This document shows, in pieces, positions 1 through 14,190 of a stretch of 64,000 nt of DNA. Both the position numbers and the translations under genes were made by a program. The notes beneath the pieces are model-generated. The model did not search any database, was not told where the DNA came from, and worked only from the letters and a program-made list of their open reading frames with translations. The stretch's first letter is position 1. Each line of letters starts with the position of its first letter. Source of the DNA: Mercurialis annua (lineage: Eukaryota > Streptophyta > Magnoliopsida > Malpighiales > Euphorbiaceae); assembly GCF_937616625.2 (NCBI RefSeq), contig NC_065576.1, positions 17,300,501-17,364,500 of the forward strand, written 5' to 3'.

Positions 1-2601
1 GTTTCGTAACGTTTGTAAACATTTGGCATACATTGCTAAAAAGGTGAAATCTTTGGATTTGTTTCGTAGCATTTATAAACGTTTAGCTTAAATCGCTAAA
101 AAGGTGAAACGTTTGGATTTGTTTCATACCGTTTGTAAACGTTTATCATAAATTGCTAAAAAGGTGAAATGTTTGGATTTGTTTCGTACCATTTGTAAAC
201 GTTTGGCTTAAATTGCTAAAAAGGTGAAACGCTTGGATTTGTTTCGTAACGCTTGTAAACGTTTGGCTTAAATTGCTAAAAAGGTGAAACACTTGGATTT
301 GTTTCTATACGTTTGTAAACGTTTGGCTTAAATTTCTAAAAAGGTAAAACGCTTGGTTTTTGTTTCGTAACGTTTGCAAACGTTTGACTTAAATTGCTAA
401 AAATGTGAAACGCTTGGTTTTTGTTTCGTAACGTTTGTAAACGTTTGGCTTCAATCGCTAAAAACGTGAAACATTTGGATTTGTTTCGTTATGTTTGTAA
501 ACGTTTGGCATAAATCACTAAAAAAGTGAAACGTTTAGATTTATTTCGTTGGGGAAAGGTTTGGATTTATTTCGTAACGTTTGTAAACGTTTGGCATAAA
601 TCATAAAAAGGTGAAACGTTTGGTTTTGTTTCGTAACGTTTGTAAACGTCCGGACTAAATCGCTATAAAGGTGAAACGTTTGGATTTGTTTCGTAACGTT
701 TGTAAACGTTAGGTTTAAATTGCTAAAAAGGTGAAATGCTTGGATTTGTTTCGTAATGTTTGTAAACGTTCGGCTTAAATTGCTAAAAAGGTGAAATGCT
801 TTTTTTTGTTTAGTAACGTTTGGCTTAAATTGCTAAAAAGGTGAAACAATTAGATTTGTTTTGGAACGTTTGTAAACATTTGACTTAAATTTCTAAAAAG
901 GCGGAACGCTTGGATTTGTTTCATAACGTTTGTAAACGTTTGTCTTAAATTGCTAAAAAGGTGAAACGCTTGGTTTTGTTTCGTAACGATTGTAAAGGTT
1001 TCACTTAAATCGCTAAAAATGTGAAACGTTTGGATTTGTTTCGTAATGTCTTAAACATTTGGTTTTAATTCGTAACGTTCTTAAACGTTTGGATTAAATC
1101 GCTAAAAAGGTGAAACGTGTGAATATGTTTCGTAGCGTTTGTCAATGTTTTGCTAAAATTGCTAACAAGGTGAAACGTTTGGATTTGTTTCATAACATTT
1201 TGTAAACGTTTAGCTTAAATCGCTGAAAAGATGAAGCGTTTGGATTTGTTTTGCAACGTTTGTAAATGTTTGGCTTAAATCGTTAAAAAGGTGAAACTTT
1301 TGGATTTGTTTCGTAATGTTTGTAAAGGTTTTGCTTAAATCGCTAAAGATGTCAAGCTCTTGGATTTGTTTCGTAACGTTTGTAAACGTTTGGCTTAAAT
1401 TGCTAAAAAGCTGAAAAACGCTCAACGCTTGGATTAGTTTCGTAACGTTTGTAAACGTTTGGCTTAAATCGCTAAAAAGGTGAAATGTTTGGATTTGTTT
1501 CGTAACGTTTGTAAATGTTTGGCTTCAATCACTAAAAAGGTGAAACGTTTGGATTTGTTTAATAACCTACGTAAACGTTTGGTATAAATCGCTAAAAAGT
1601 TGAAATATTTGGATTTGTTTCGTAACGTTTGTAAACGTTTGGCTTAAATCGCTAAAAAGGTGAAATGTTTGGATTTGTTTCGTAACGTTTGTAAATGTTT
1701 GGCTTCAATTTCTAAAAAGGTGAAACGTTTGGATTAGTTTCGTAACGTTTGTAAATGTTTGGCTTCAATTGCTAAAAAGATGAAATATTTGGATTTATTT
1801 CATAACGTTTGAAACGTTTGGCATAAATCGCTAAAAAGGTGAAACGTTTGGATTTTTTTCGTAACATTTTAAACGTTTGGCTTAAATAGCTAAAATGGGG
1901 AAACATTTGGATTTGTTTCTATAAGTTTGTAAACGTTTGGCTTAAATTGCTAAAAAGGTGAAATGTTTGGTTTTGTTTTGTAACGTTTATAAACGTTCGG
2001 CTTAAATCGCTAAAAAAGGGAAACGTTTGGATTTGTTTCATAACGTTTGTAAACGTTTGGCTTAAATTGCTAAAAAGGTGAAACACTTGGGTTTGTATCA
2101 TAACGTTTGTAAACGTTTGGCTTAAATTTCTAAAAAGGTGAAACGCTTGGATTTGTTTCATACCGTTTGTAAACGTTCAGCATATATCGCTAAAAAGGGG
2201 AAATGCTTGGATTTGTTTCGTTATGTTTGTCTTAAATTGTTAAAAAGGTGAAACGCTTAGTTTTGTTTCGTAACGTTTGTAAGGGTTTGGCTTAAATTGC
2301 TAAAAATGTAAAACGTTTGGATTTGTTTCGTAATGTTTTAAATGTTTTGTTTTGTTTTGTAACTTTTGTAATGGTGTTATAAGTTTGGCTTAAATCGTAA
2401 AAAGGTGAAACATTTGGATTTGTTTTGTAACGTTTGTAAAGGTTTGGCTTAAATCGGTAAAAACGTGAAGCATTTGGATTTGTTTCGTAACATTTGTAAA
2501 CGTTTGGCTTAAATTGCTAAAAAGGTGAAACGCTTGGATTTGTTTCATAACCTTTGTAAACGTTTGGCTAAAGTTGCTAAAAAGGTGAAACACTTGGATT
2601 T
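1..2601 (+). repeat. Higher-order repeat, 2.6 kb, copy 1
   Basis: First of two adjacent copies of a roughly 2.6-kb higher-order unit inside the 60-bp satellite. Diagnostic variants shared with the next copy include the unit with GGCATACATTGC near its start, a fused unit around 540-580 (GTTGGGGAAAGG, against GTTGTGGAAAGG at 3210), and the truncated unit near 1365-1420 carrying GTCAAGCTCTTGG. The same marker order reappears about 2600-2660 bp downstream; the difference reflects one extra 60-bp unit in copy 2 near 2881-2940. The window edge may cut this copy on the left. Confidence 0.8.
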
Positions 2602-4920
2602 GTTTCGCAACGTTTGTAAACGTTTGGCATACATTGCTAAAAAGGTGAAACGTTTAGATTTGTTTCGTAGCATTTATAAACGTTTAGCATAAACCGCTAA
2701 AAAGGTGAAACGTTTGGATTTGTTTCATACCGTTTGTAAACGTTTGGCTTAAATCGCTAAAAAGGTGAAATGTTTGGATTTGTTTCGTACCGTTTGTAAA
2801 CGTTTGGCTTAAATTTCTAAAAAGGTGAAACGCTTGGATTTGTTTCGTAACGCTTGTAAACGTTTGGCTTAAATTGCTAAAAAGGTGAAACGCTTGGATT
2901 TGTTTCGTAACGCTTGTAAACGTTTGGCTTAAATTGCTAAAAAGGTGAAACGCTTGGATTTGTTTCTATTCGTTTGTAAAAGTTTGGCTTAAATTTCTAA
3001 AAAGGTAAAATGCTTGGTTTTTGTTTCGTAACGTTTGCAAACGTTTGACTTAAATTGCTAAAAATGTGAAACGCTTGGTTTTTGTTTCGTAACGTTTGTA
3101 AACGTTTGGCTTCAATCGCTAAAAACGTGAAACGTTTGGATTTGTTTCGTTACGTTTGTAAACGTTTGGCATAAATCGCTAAAAAGGTGAAACGTTTGGA
3201 TTTATTTCGTTGTGGAAAGGTATGGATTTGTTTCGTAACGTTTGTAAACGTTTGGCATAAATCTCTAAAAAGGTGAAACGTTTGGTTTTGTTTCGTAACG
3301 TTTGTAAACGTCGAGACTAAATCGCTAAAAAGGTGAAACGTTTGGATTTGTTTCGTAACGTTTGTAAACGTTAGGTTTAAATTGCTAAAAAGGTGAAATG
3401 CTTGGATTTGTTTCGTAACGTTTGTAAACGTTCGGCTTAAATTTCTAAAAAGGTGAAACGCTTGGATTTTTTTCGTAACGTTTGGCTTAAATTGCTAAAA
3501 AGGTGAAACGATTGGATTTGTTTCGGAACGTTTGTAAACATTTGGCTTAAATTTCTAAAAAGGTGGAACGCTTGGAATTGTTTCGTAACGTTTGAAAACG
3601 TTTGGCTTAAATTGCTAAAAAGGTGAAACGATTGGTTTTGTTTTGTAACGATTATAAAGGTTTGGCTTAAATCGCTAAAAATGTGAAACGTCTGCATTTG
3701 TTTCGTAATGTTTTAAACATTTGGTTTTATTTCGTAACGTTCATAAACGTTAGGATTAAATCGCTAAAAAGGTGAAACGTGTGGATTTGTTTCGTAGCGT
3801 ATGTCAATGTTTTGCTAAAATTGCTAACAAGGTGAAACGTTTGGATTTGTTTCATAACATTTTGTAAACGTTTAGCTTAAATCGCTGAAAAGATGAAGAG
3901 TTTGGACTCTTTTTGTAACGTTTGTAAGTGTTTGGCTTAAATCGTTAAAAAGGTGAAACTTTTGGATTTGTTTCGTAATGTTTGTAAAGGTTTTGCTTAA
4001 ATCGCTAAAAATGTCAAGCTCTTGGATTTGTTTCGTAACGTTTGTAAACGTTTGGTTTAAATTGCTAAAAAGCTGAAAAATGCTCAAAGCTTGGATTAGT
4101 TTCGTAACGTTTGTAAAGGTTTGGCTTAAATCGCTAAAAAGGTGAAATGTTTGGATTTGTTTCGTAACGTTTGTAATTGTTTGGCTTCAATCGCTAAAAA
4201 GGTGAAACGTTTGGATTTGTTTAATAACCTAAGTAAACGTTTGGCATAGATCGCTAAAAAGGTGAAACATTTGGATTTGTTTCGTAACGTTTGTAAACGT
4301 TTGGCTTAAATCGCTAAATAGGTGAAATGTTTGGATTTGTTTCGTAACGTCTGTAAATGTTTGGCTTCAATCACTAAAAAGGTGAAACGTTTGGATTAGT
4401 TTCGTAACGTTTGTAAATGTTTGGCATAAATCGCTTAAAAGGTGAAACATTTAGATTTGTTTCTTTACGTTTGTAAACGTTTGGCTTAAATTTCTAAAAA
4501 GGTGAAATGTTTGATTTTGTTTCGTAACGTTTGTAAACGTTCGGTTTAAATCGCTAAAAAGTTGAAACGTTTAGATTTATTTGGTAACGTTTGTAAACGT
4601 TTGGCTTAAATTGCTAAAAAGGTGAAACGCTTGGGTTTGTTTCATAGCATTTGTAAACTTTTGCTTTAAATTTCTAAAAAGGTGAAACTCTTGGATTTGT
4701 TTCGTAAGGTTTGTAAACATTTGGCTTAAATTGCTAAAAAGGTGAAACGCTTGGTTTTGTTTCGTAACATTTGTAAGGGTTTGGCTTAAATCGCTAAAAT
4801 GTAAAACGTTTGGATTTGTTTCGTAACGTTTTAAAAGTTTGGTTTTGTTTCGTAACCTTTGTAAACGTTTGGCTTAAATCGCTAAAAAGGTGAAACATTT
4901 GGATTTGTTTCGTAACGTTT
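2602..4920 (+). repeat. Higher-order repeat, 2.6 kb, copy 2
   Basis: Second copy of the 2.6-kb unit, matching 1 to about 2400 with the markers in the same order. The right end is approximate, because the match fades gradually from about 4860. A third, partial copy at 5815-6268 carries the stretch that corresponds to 985-1430 and 3640-4090, including the GTCAAGCTCTTGG marker. Confidence 0.75.
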
Positions 4921-5814
4921 GGCTTAAATTGCTAAAAAGGGGAAACGTTTTGTTTTATTTCGTAACGCTTGTAAACGTTCGCCTTAAATCGCTAAAAAGG
5001 AGAAACGTTTGGATTTGTTTTGTAACGTTTGGCTTAAATCACTAAAAAGGTGAAACATTTAGATTTTGTTTCGTAATGTTTGTAAACGTTTAGCTTAAAT
5101 TGCTAAAAATGTGAATCGTTTGGATTTGTTTCGTAAAGTTTTAAACGTTTGGTTTAAATTGCTAAAAAGGTTAAACGCTTGGATTCGTTTCGTAACATTT
5201 GTAGACGTTTGGCTTAAATTGCTAAAAAAAGGTGAAACGTTTGGATTTGTCTCGTAACATTTGTAAACGTTTGGCTTAAATCGCTAAAAAGGTGAAACGT
5301 TTGAAATTTTGTAACGTTTGAAAATGTTTGGCTTAAATTGCTGAAAGGGTGAAACGTTTAGATTTTTTCGTAACGTTTTAAACGTTTGGTTTTGTTTCGT
5401 AACGTTTATAAACGTTCGGCTTAAATCGCTAAAAATGTGAAACGTTTGTATTTTTTTCGTAACGTTTGTAAAAGTTTGACTTAAATCGCTAAAAAGGTGA
5501 AACGTTTGGTTTTGTTGCATTACCTTTGTAAACGTTTGCCTTAAATCGCTAAAAAGGAGAAACGTTTGGATTTGTTTCGCAACGTTTGTAAACAGTTTAC
5601 TTAAATTGTTAAAAAGGTGACACGTTTGTATTTGTTTCGTAACCATTATAAACGTATGGCTTAAATTGATAAAAAGATGAAACGTTTGGATTTATTTCGT
5701 AATGTTTGTAAACGTTTGTCTTAAATCGCTAAAAAGGTGAAACACTTGGATTTTTTTCGAAACGTTTGTAAACGTTTGGCTTAAATTGCAAAAAAGGTGG
5801 AACATTTGGATTTG

Positions 5815-6268
5815 TTTCGTAAAGATTGTAAAGGTTTGGCTTAGATCGCTAAAAATGTGAAACGTTTGGATTTGTTTCGTAATGTTTTAAACATTTGCTT
5901 TTAATTCGTAACGTTCTTAAACGTTTGGATTAAATCGCTAAAAGGGTGAAACGTGTGGATTTGTTTCGTAGCGTTTGTCAATGTTTTGCTAAAATTGCTA
6001 ACAAGGTGAAACGTTTGGATTTGTTTCGTAACATTTTGTAAACATTTAGCTTATATCGCTGAAAAGATGAAGCGTTTGGATTTGTTTTGTAACGTTTGTA
6101 AATGTTTGGCTTAAATCGTTAAAAAGGTGAAACTTTTGGATTTGTTTCGTAATGTTTGTAAAGGTTTGGCTTAAATCGCTAAAAATGTCAAGCTCTTGGA
6201 TTTGTTTTGTAACCTTTGTAAACGTTTGGCTTAAATTGCTAAAAAGCTGAAACACGCTCAACACTTGG
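5815..6268 (+). repeat. Partial third copy of the 2.6-kb higher-order repeat
   Basis: This segment repeats the marker units found at about 985-1430 and 3640-4090: a shortened unit with AAATCGCTAAAAATGTG, a GTTTTAAACATTTG half-unit, a GTCAATGTTTTGCTAAAATT variant, and the GTCAAGCTCTTGG unit. Its flanks are ordinary 60-bp units that do not follow the order of the longer repeat, so it looks like a dispersed fragment. Confidence 0.65.
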
Positions 6269-8504
6269 ATTTGTTTCGTTACGTTTGTAAACGTTCGGCT
6301 TAAATTTCTAAAAAGGTGAAACGCTTGGATTTGTTTCGTAAAGTTTATAAACGTTTGGCTTAAATATCTAAAAAGAGGAAACATTTGGATTTATTTCATA
6401 ACCTACGTAAACGGTTTACATAAATTGCTAAAAAGGTGACACGTTTAGATTTGTTTCGTAACCATTATAAATGTTTGGCTTAAATCGATAAAAAAATGAA
6501 ACGTTTGGATTAGTTTCTTAACGTTTGTAAACGTTTGACTTAAATCGCTAAAAAAGTGAAACGTTTGGATTTGTTTCCTAACGTTTGTAAACGTTTGGCT
6601 TAAATTGCTAAAAAGGTGCAACGTTTGGATTTATTCCGTAACGTTTGAAAACGTTTGGCTTAAATCGCAAAAAAGGGGAAATGTTTGGTTTTATTTCGTA
6701 ACGTTTGTAACTGTTCGGCTTAAATAGCTAAAAAGGTGAAACGTTTCGATTTTATTTGTAACGTTTAGCTTACATCGCAAAAAAGGTGAAACATTTATAT
6801 TTTGTTTCGTAACGTTTGTAAACGTTTGGCTTAAATTGCTAAAAATATGAAACGTTTGGATTTTTTTCGTAATGCTTTAAACGTTTAGGTTAAACTGCTA
6901 AAAAGGTGAAACGCTTGGATTTGTTTCGTAGAGTTTGTAAACGTTTGGCTTAAATTGCTAAAACGTTGAAACGCTTGGATTTGTCTGGTAACGTTTGTAA
7001 ATGATTGGCTTAAATCGCAATAAAGGTGAAGCGTTTGGATTTGTTTCGTAACATTTGTAAATGTTTGGCTTAAATCCTTAAAAAGGTGAAACTTTTTTTT
7101 TGTTTCGTAACTTTTGTAAACGTTCGGCTTAAATCGCTAAAAAGGTGAAACATTTGGATTTGTTTCGTAACGTTTTAAACGTTTGGATTTATTTCAAAAC
7201 CTTTGGATTTGTTTCGTAACGTTTGTAAACGTATGGCTTCAATCACTAAAAATGGGAAACGTTTGGAATTGTTTCGTAAAGTTTTTAAACGTGTGGCTTA
7301 TATTGCTAAAAAGGTGAAACTCTTGGATTTGTTTCGTAACGTTTATCAACGTTTGGCATACATTTTCAAAAAGGCGAAACGTTTGGATTTGTTTCATAAC
7401 TTTTGTAACGTTTGGCTTAAATCGCTAAAAAGGTGAAACGTTTGGATTTGTTTCGTACCGCTTGTAAACGTTCGGCTTAAATCGCTAAAAAGGTGAAACA
7501 TTTGGATTTGTTTCGTAATGTTTGTAAATGTTTTGCTTAAATTCCTAACAAGGTGAAACGTTTTGATTTGTTTCGTAACGTTTGTAAACATTTGGAATAA
7601 ATCGCTAAAAAGGTGAAACGTTTGGATTTTTTTCGTAACGTTTGTAAACGTTCGGATTAAATCGCTAAAAAGATGAAACGTTTGGATTTGTTTCGTAACA
7701 TTTGTAAACTTTCGGCTTAAATTGCTAAAAAGGTGAAACGCTTGGATTTGTTTCGTAACGTTTGTAAAAGTTCGGCTTAAATTGCTAAAAAGGTGAAACG
7801 CTTGGATATGTTTCGTAACGTTTGTAAACGTTTGGCTTAAATTGCTTAAAAGGGGAAACGCTTGGATTTATTTCGGAACGTTTGTAAACGTTTGTCTTAA
7901 ATTGCTAAAAAGGTGAAACACTTGGATTTGTTTCGTAACGTTTGTAAACGTTTTGCTTAAATTGCTAAAAAGGTAAAATGCTTGGTTTTGTTTCGTAACG
8001 ATTGTAAAGGTTTCGCTTAAATCGCTAAAAATGTGAAACGTTTGGATTTGTTTCATAATGTTTTTAATGTTTGGTTTTGTTTCGTAACATTTGTAAATGT
8101 TTGGCTTAAATCGCTAAAATGGTGAAACGTTTGGATTTTTTTCTTTAAGTTTGTAAATGTTTTGCTTAAATCGCTAAAAATGTGAAACATTTGTATTTGT
8201 TTCGTAACATTTGTAAACGTTTGGCTAAAATCGCTAAAAAGGTGAAATGTTTGATTTTGTTTCATAACCTTTGTAAATGTTTGGCTTAAATCCCTAAAAA
8301 GGCGAAACGTTTGGATTTGTTTCGTAACGTTTGTAAACGGTTTACTTAAATTGCTAAAAAGGTGACACGTTCGGATTTGTTTTGTAACCATTATAAACGT
8401 TTGGCTTAAATCGGTAAAAAGGTGAAACGTTTGGATTTGTTTCGTAACGTTTGTAAACGTTTGACTTAAATCGCTAAAAATGTGAAACGTTTGGATTTGT
8501 TTCA

Positions 8505-10885
8505 TAAAGTTTGTAACGTTTTGCTTAAAATGCTAAAAAGGTGAAATGTTTGGATTTATTCCGTATCGTTTAAATACGTTTGGCTTAAATCGCAAAAAAA
8601 GGTAAAACGTTTTGTTTTGTTTCGTAACGTTTGTAAACGTTTGGCTTAAATCGCTAAAAACGTAAAACTTTGGATTTGTTTTGTAACATTTGGCTTAAAT
8701 CGCTAAAAAGGTGAAACATTTAGATTTTGTTTCGTAACGTTTGTAAACGTTTGGCTTAAATTGCTAAAAATATGAAACATTTGGATTTGTTTCGTAACGT
8801 TTTAAACATTTGGTTTAAATTGCTAAAATGGGGAAACGCTTCGATTTGTTTCGTAATGTTTGGCCTATATTGCTAAAAAGTTGAAACGATTGGATTTGTT
8901 TCGTAACGTTTGTAAACGTTTGGCTTAAATCGCTAATAAGGTGAAACGTTTGGATTTGTCTGTAACGTTTGTAAACGATTGGCTTAAATCGCTAAAAAGG
9001 TGAAACTTTTTTTGTTTCGTAACCTTTAAAAACGTTCAGCTTAAATCGCGAAAAAGGTGAAACTGTTGGATTTGTTTCGTAATGTTTTAAACGTTTGGAT
9101 TTGTTTCGAAACGTTTGGATTTGTTTCGTAACGTTTGTAAACGTTTGGCTTCAATCACTAAAAATGTGAAACGTTTGGATTTGTTTCGTAAAGTTTGTAA
9201 ACGTTTGGCTTAAATTGCCAAAAAGGTGAAACACTTGGATTTGTTTCGTAACGTTTGTTAACGTTTGGCATACATTTCTAAAAAGGTGAAACGTTTGCAT
9301 TTGTTTCGTAGCATTTGTAAACGTTTGGCTTAAATCGCTAAAAAGGTGAAACGTTTGGATTTGTTTCGTACTGTTTGTAAGTGTTTGGCTTAAATCGCTA
9401 AAAAGGTGAAATGTTTAAATTTGTTTCGTAACGTTTGTAAACGTTTGGCTTAAATTGCTTAAAAGGTGAAACGTTTGGTTTTGTTTTGTAACATTTGTGT
9501 AAACGTTCAGATAAAATCACTAAAAAGGTGAAACGTTTGGATTTTTTTCGTAACGTTTGTAAACGTTCGACTTAAATTGCAAAAAAGGTGAAACGCTTGG
9601 ATTTGTTTCGTAAGGTTTGTAAAAGTTCGGCTTAAATTGCTAAAAAGGTGAAACGCTTAGATTTGTTACGTAACGTTTGTAAAAGTCTGGCTTAAATTAC
9701 TAAAAAGGTGAAACTCTTGGATTTGTTTCGTTACGTTTGTAAACGTTTGGCATAAATTGCTAAAAAGGTGAAACGCTTTGTTTTATTTCGTAATTATTGT
9801 AAAGGTTTGGATTAAATCGCTAAATTTTTGAAACGTTTGGATTTTTTTAGTAACGTTTTTAACGTTTGGTTTTGTTTTGTAACGTTTGTAAATGTTTGGC
9901 TTAAATCGCTAAAAGGTGAAACATTTGGATTTTTTTTGTGACGTTTGTAAATGTTTTGCTTAAACTGCTAACAAGGTGAAACGTTTTGATTTGTTTCGTA
10001 ACATTTTGTAAACGCTTGGCTTAAATCGCTAAATAGATGAAACGTTTGGATTTGTTTCGTAACGTTTGTTTCGTAAAGTTTTAAACGTTTTGTTTTGTTT
10101 CATAACGTGTGTAAACGTTTGGCTTAAATCATTAAAAAGGTGAAATGAATTATTTTGTTTCGTAATGTTTGTAAACGTTTGGCTTAAATCACTATATAGG
10201 TGTAACGTTTGGATTTCTTTCGTAACAATTTTAAACGTTTGGCTTAAATCGCTAAAAAGGTGAAACGTTTGGATTTTTTTGGTAACGTTTGTAAACGTTT
10301 AGCTTTAATTGCTAAAAAGTCGAAACGCTAGGATTTTTTTCTTAACGTTTATAAATGTTTGGCTTAAATCGCTAAATAGGTGAAACGTATGGATTTGTTT
10401 CGCAACGTTTGTCTTAAATTACTAAAAAGGCGAAACATTTTGGATTTGTTTCGTAACGTTTGTAATCGTTTGGCTTAAATCGCTAAAAAGGTGAAACGTT
10501 TCAAATTTTGTAACGTTTGTAAATGTTTCGCTTAAATTGCTAAAAGGTGAAACGTTTGGATTTTTTCGTAACGTTTTAAACGTTTGGTTTTGTTTCGTAA
10601 CGTTTATAAATGTTCGGCTTAAATCGCTAAAAATGTGAAGCGTTTGTATTTGTTTCGTAACGTTTGTTAACGTTTGGCTTAAATTGCTAAAATGGTGAAA
10701 CGTTTGGTTTTGTTTCATAACCTTTGTAAACGTTTGGCTTAAATCGCTAAAAAGGCGAAACGTTTGGATTTGTTACGTAACGTTTGTAAATGTTTGGCAT
10801 AAATCGCTAAAAAGGGGAAATGTTTGGATTTGTTTCGTAACGTTTTTAACGTTTGGCTTAAATTGGTAAAATGGGTAAACATTTG
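8505..10885 (+). repeat. Higher-order repeat, about 2.45 kb, copy 1
   Basis: Units from 8505 onward reappear in the same order from about 10960. Markers are the TTGTAACGTTTTGCTTAAAA junction (8510 and 10965), the short GTCTGTAACG unit (8957 and 11410), the AAATCGCTAAATTTTTG unit (about 9818 and 12345) and the broken unit TTCGTAAAGTTTTAAACG (about 10070 and 12597). The offset drifts from about 2452 to 2527 bp through small indels and one added unit. This pair straddles the left edge of the larger 9.64-kb duplication. Confidence 0.7.
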
Positions 10886-10959
10886 GATTTGTTTCGTATC
10901 GTTTGTAAACGTTTGGCTTAAATCGCTAAAAATGTGAAACGTTTGGATTTGTTTCATAA

Positions 10960-13020
10960 CGTTTGTAACGTTTTGCTTAAAATGCTAAAAAGGTGAAATG
11001 TTTGGATTTATTCTGTATCGTTTGAAAACGTTTGGCTTAAATCGCAAAAAAGGGAAAACGTTTTGTTTTGTTTCGTAACGTTTGTAAACTTTCTACTTAA
11101 ATCGCTAAAAAGGTAAAATATTTGGATTTGTTTTGTAACATTTGGCTTAAATCGCTAAAAAGGTGAAACATTTAGATTTTGTTTCGTAACATTTGTAAAC
11201 GTTTTGGCTTAAATTGCTAAAAATATGAAACATTTGGATTTGTTTCGTAACGTTTTAAACATTTGGTTTAAATTGCTAAAATGGTGAAACGCTTCGAGTT
11301 GTTTCATAACGTTTGGCCTAAATTGCTAAAAAGTTGAAACGGTTGGATTTGTTTCGTAACGTTTGTAAACGTTTGGCTTGAATCGCTAAAATGGTGAAAC
11401 GGTTGGATTTGTCTGTAACGTTTGGCTTAAATCGCTAAAAAGGTGAAACTTTTTTTTGTTTCGTAACCTTTGTAAACGTTCAGCTTAAATCGCTAAAAAG
11501 GTGAAACTGTTGGATTTGTTTCGTAACGTTTTAAACGTTTGGATTTTTTTCGAAACGTTTGGATTTGTTTAGAAACGTTTGGATTTGTTTCGTAACGTTT
11601 GTAAACGTTTGGCTTCAATCACTAAAAATGTGAAACGTTGGGATTTGTTTCGTAAAGTTTGTAAACGTTTGGCTTAAATTGCTAAAAAGGTGAAACACTT
11701 GGATTTGTTTCGTAAAGTTTGTTAACGTTTGGCATACATTTCTAAAAAGGTGAAACGTTTGTATTTGTTTCGTAGCATTTGTAAACGTTTGGCTTAAATC
11801 GCTAAAAAGGCGAAACGTTTGGATTTGTTTCGTACTGTTTGTAAGTGTTTGGCTTAAATCGTTAAAAAGGTGAAATGTTTAAATTTGTTTCGTAACGTTT
11901 GTAAACGTTTGGCTTAAATTGCTTAAAAGGTGAAACGTTTGGTTTTGTTTTGTAACATTTGTGTAAACGTTCAGATTAAATCGCTAAAAAGGTGAAACGT
12001 TTGGATTTTTTTCGTAACGTTTGTAAACGTTGGACTTAAATTGCAAAAAAGGTGAAACGCTTGGATTTGTTTCGTAAGGTTTGTAAAAGTTCGGCTTAAA
12101 TTGCTAAAAAGGTGAAACGCTTGGATTTGTTACGTAACGTTTGTAAAAGTTTGGCTTAAATTACTAAAAAGGTGAAACGCTTGGATTTGTTTCGTTACGT
12201 TTGTAAACATTTGGCATAAATTGCTAAAAAGGTGAAATGCTTGGATTTCTTTCGTAACGTTTTAAAACGTTTGTCTTAAATTGCTAAAAAGGTGAAACGC
12301 TTTGTTTTATTTCGTAATTATTGTAAAGGTTTGGATTAAATCGCTAAATTTTTGAAACGTTTGGATTTGTTTAGTAACATTTTTAACGTTTGGTTTTATT
12401 TTGTAACGTTTGTAAATGTTTGGCTTAAATCGCTAATAAGGTGAAACGTTTGGATTTTTTTTGTGACGTTCTTAAATGTTTTGCTTAAATTGCTAACAAG
12501 GTGAAACGTTTTGATTTGTTTCGTAACATTTTGTAAACGTTTGGCTTAAATCGCTAAATATATGGAACGTTTGGATTTGTTTCGTAACGTTTTTTTCGTA
12601 AAGTTTTAAACGTTTGGTTTTGTTTCATAACGTGTGTAAACGTTTGGCTTAAATCGTTAAAAAGGTGAAATGAATTATTTTGTTTCGTAATGTTTGTAAA
12701 CGTTTGGCTTAAATCACTATAAAGGGGAAACGTTTGGATTTCTTTCGTAACAATTTTAAACATTCGGCTTAAATCGCTAAAAATGTGAAACGTTTGTATT
12801 TGTTTCGTAACGTTTGTTAACGTTTGGCTTAAATCGCTAAAAAGGTGAAACGTTTGGTTTTGTTTCATAACCTTTGTTAACGTTTGGCTTAAATCGCTAA
12901 AAACACGAAACGTTTGGATTTGTTTCGTAACGTTTGGCATAAATCGCTAAAAAGGGGAAATGTTTGGATTTGTTTCGTAACGTTTTTAACGTTTGGCTTA
13001 AATTGGTAAAATGGGTAAAC
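10960..13020 (+). repeat. Higher-order repeat, about 2.45 kb, copy 2
   Basis: Second copy of the unit at 8505-10885. It follows copy 1 closely to about 12760 and then skips roughly 380 bp of it, rejoining at the units with GGTAAAATGGGTAAACATTT (10868 and 13008). The skipped block is an internal deletion in this copy or an insertion in the other. Confidence 0.65.
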
Positions 13021-14190
13021 ATTTTGATTTGTTTCGTAACGTTTGTAAACGTTTGGCATAAATTCCTAAAAAGGGGAAATGTTTTGTTTTGTTTCGTAGC
13101 GTTTGCAAACGTTCGGCTTGCAAACGTTTGGCTTAAGTCGCTAAGGAGGGAAACGTTTGGATTTAAATTGCTAAAAAGGTGAAACGTTTGGATTTTTTTC
13201 GTAAGACTTGTAAACGTTTTTCTTAAATCGCTAAAAAGGTGAAACGTTTGGATTTATTTTGAAGCGTTTGGCTTAAATCGCTAAAAAGTTGAAACATTTG
13301 GTTTTGTTTCGTAACGTTTGTAAACGTTTGGTTTAAATTGCTAAAAAGGTGAAACGCTTGGATTTATTTCGTAGCGTTTGTAAACAGTTGGCTTAAATCG
13401 CTAAGAAGGCGAAACATTTTGATTTGTTTCGTAACATTTGTAAACATTCGGCTTAAATCACTAGAAAGGTGAAACGTTTGGTTTTGTTTCGCAACGTTTG
13501 TAATTGTTCGGCTTAAATAGCTAAAAGGGAGAAACGTTTGGTTTTGTTTCGAAACGTTTGTAAACGTTCCGCTTAGATCGCCAAAAAGGGTAAACGTTTG
13601 GATTTTTTTCGTAATGTTTGTAAATGTTTGACTTAAACTGCTCAAAAGGTGAAACGTTTGGATTTGTTTCGTAGTTTGTAAACGATTGGTTTTGTTTCGT
13701 AATGTTTGTAAACGTTTGGCTTAAATTGCTAAAAATGTGAAACGTTTGGATTTGTTTTATAACATTTTAAACGTTTGATTTTTTTTCGTAACGTTTGTAA
13801 ACGATTGGCTTAAATCGCTAAAAAGGTGAAACGTTAGGATTTGTTTCGTAACGTTTGTAAACGTTTGGCTTAATTGCTAAAAAGGTGAAACATTTGAATT
13901 TGTTTTGTAAAATTTGTAAATGCTTGGCTTAAATAGCTAAAAAGGTAAAACATTTGGATTTATTTCGTGATGTTTGTAAATGTTTGGCTTCAATCGCAAA
14001 AAAGGGAAAACGTTTGAATTTGTTTCGTAACATTTCTAATGTTTGGCTTAAATCGCTAAAATGGGGAACGTTTGGATTTGTTTCGTAACATTTGTAAATT
14101 TTTGACTTAAATCGCTAAAAATGTGAAACGTTTGGATTAGTTTCGAACCTTCGTAAACGTTTGTCTTAAATCGCTGAAATAGGGAAACGT

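Noticed and set aside
1..600. Plant telomere or interstitial telomere repeat
   Set aside because: The unit lacks the TTTAGGG motif; the period is 60 bp, not 7.
1..3000. CRISPR array
   Set aside because: There are no repeat-spacer alternations: the 'spacers' are themselves repeats of equal length, and the retroelements are those of a plant.
1210..8505. Minus-strand frames of 60-150 codons with the 20-residue repeat FHLFSDLSQTFTNVTKQIQT, as possible repeat-protein genes
   Set aside because: Period equals the satellite unit; similar frames exist on both strands and in two plus-strand frames; ends vary with random stops; there is no consistent start or length.
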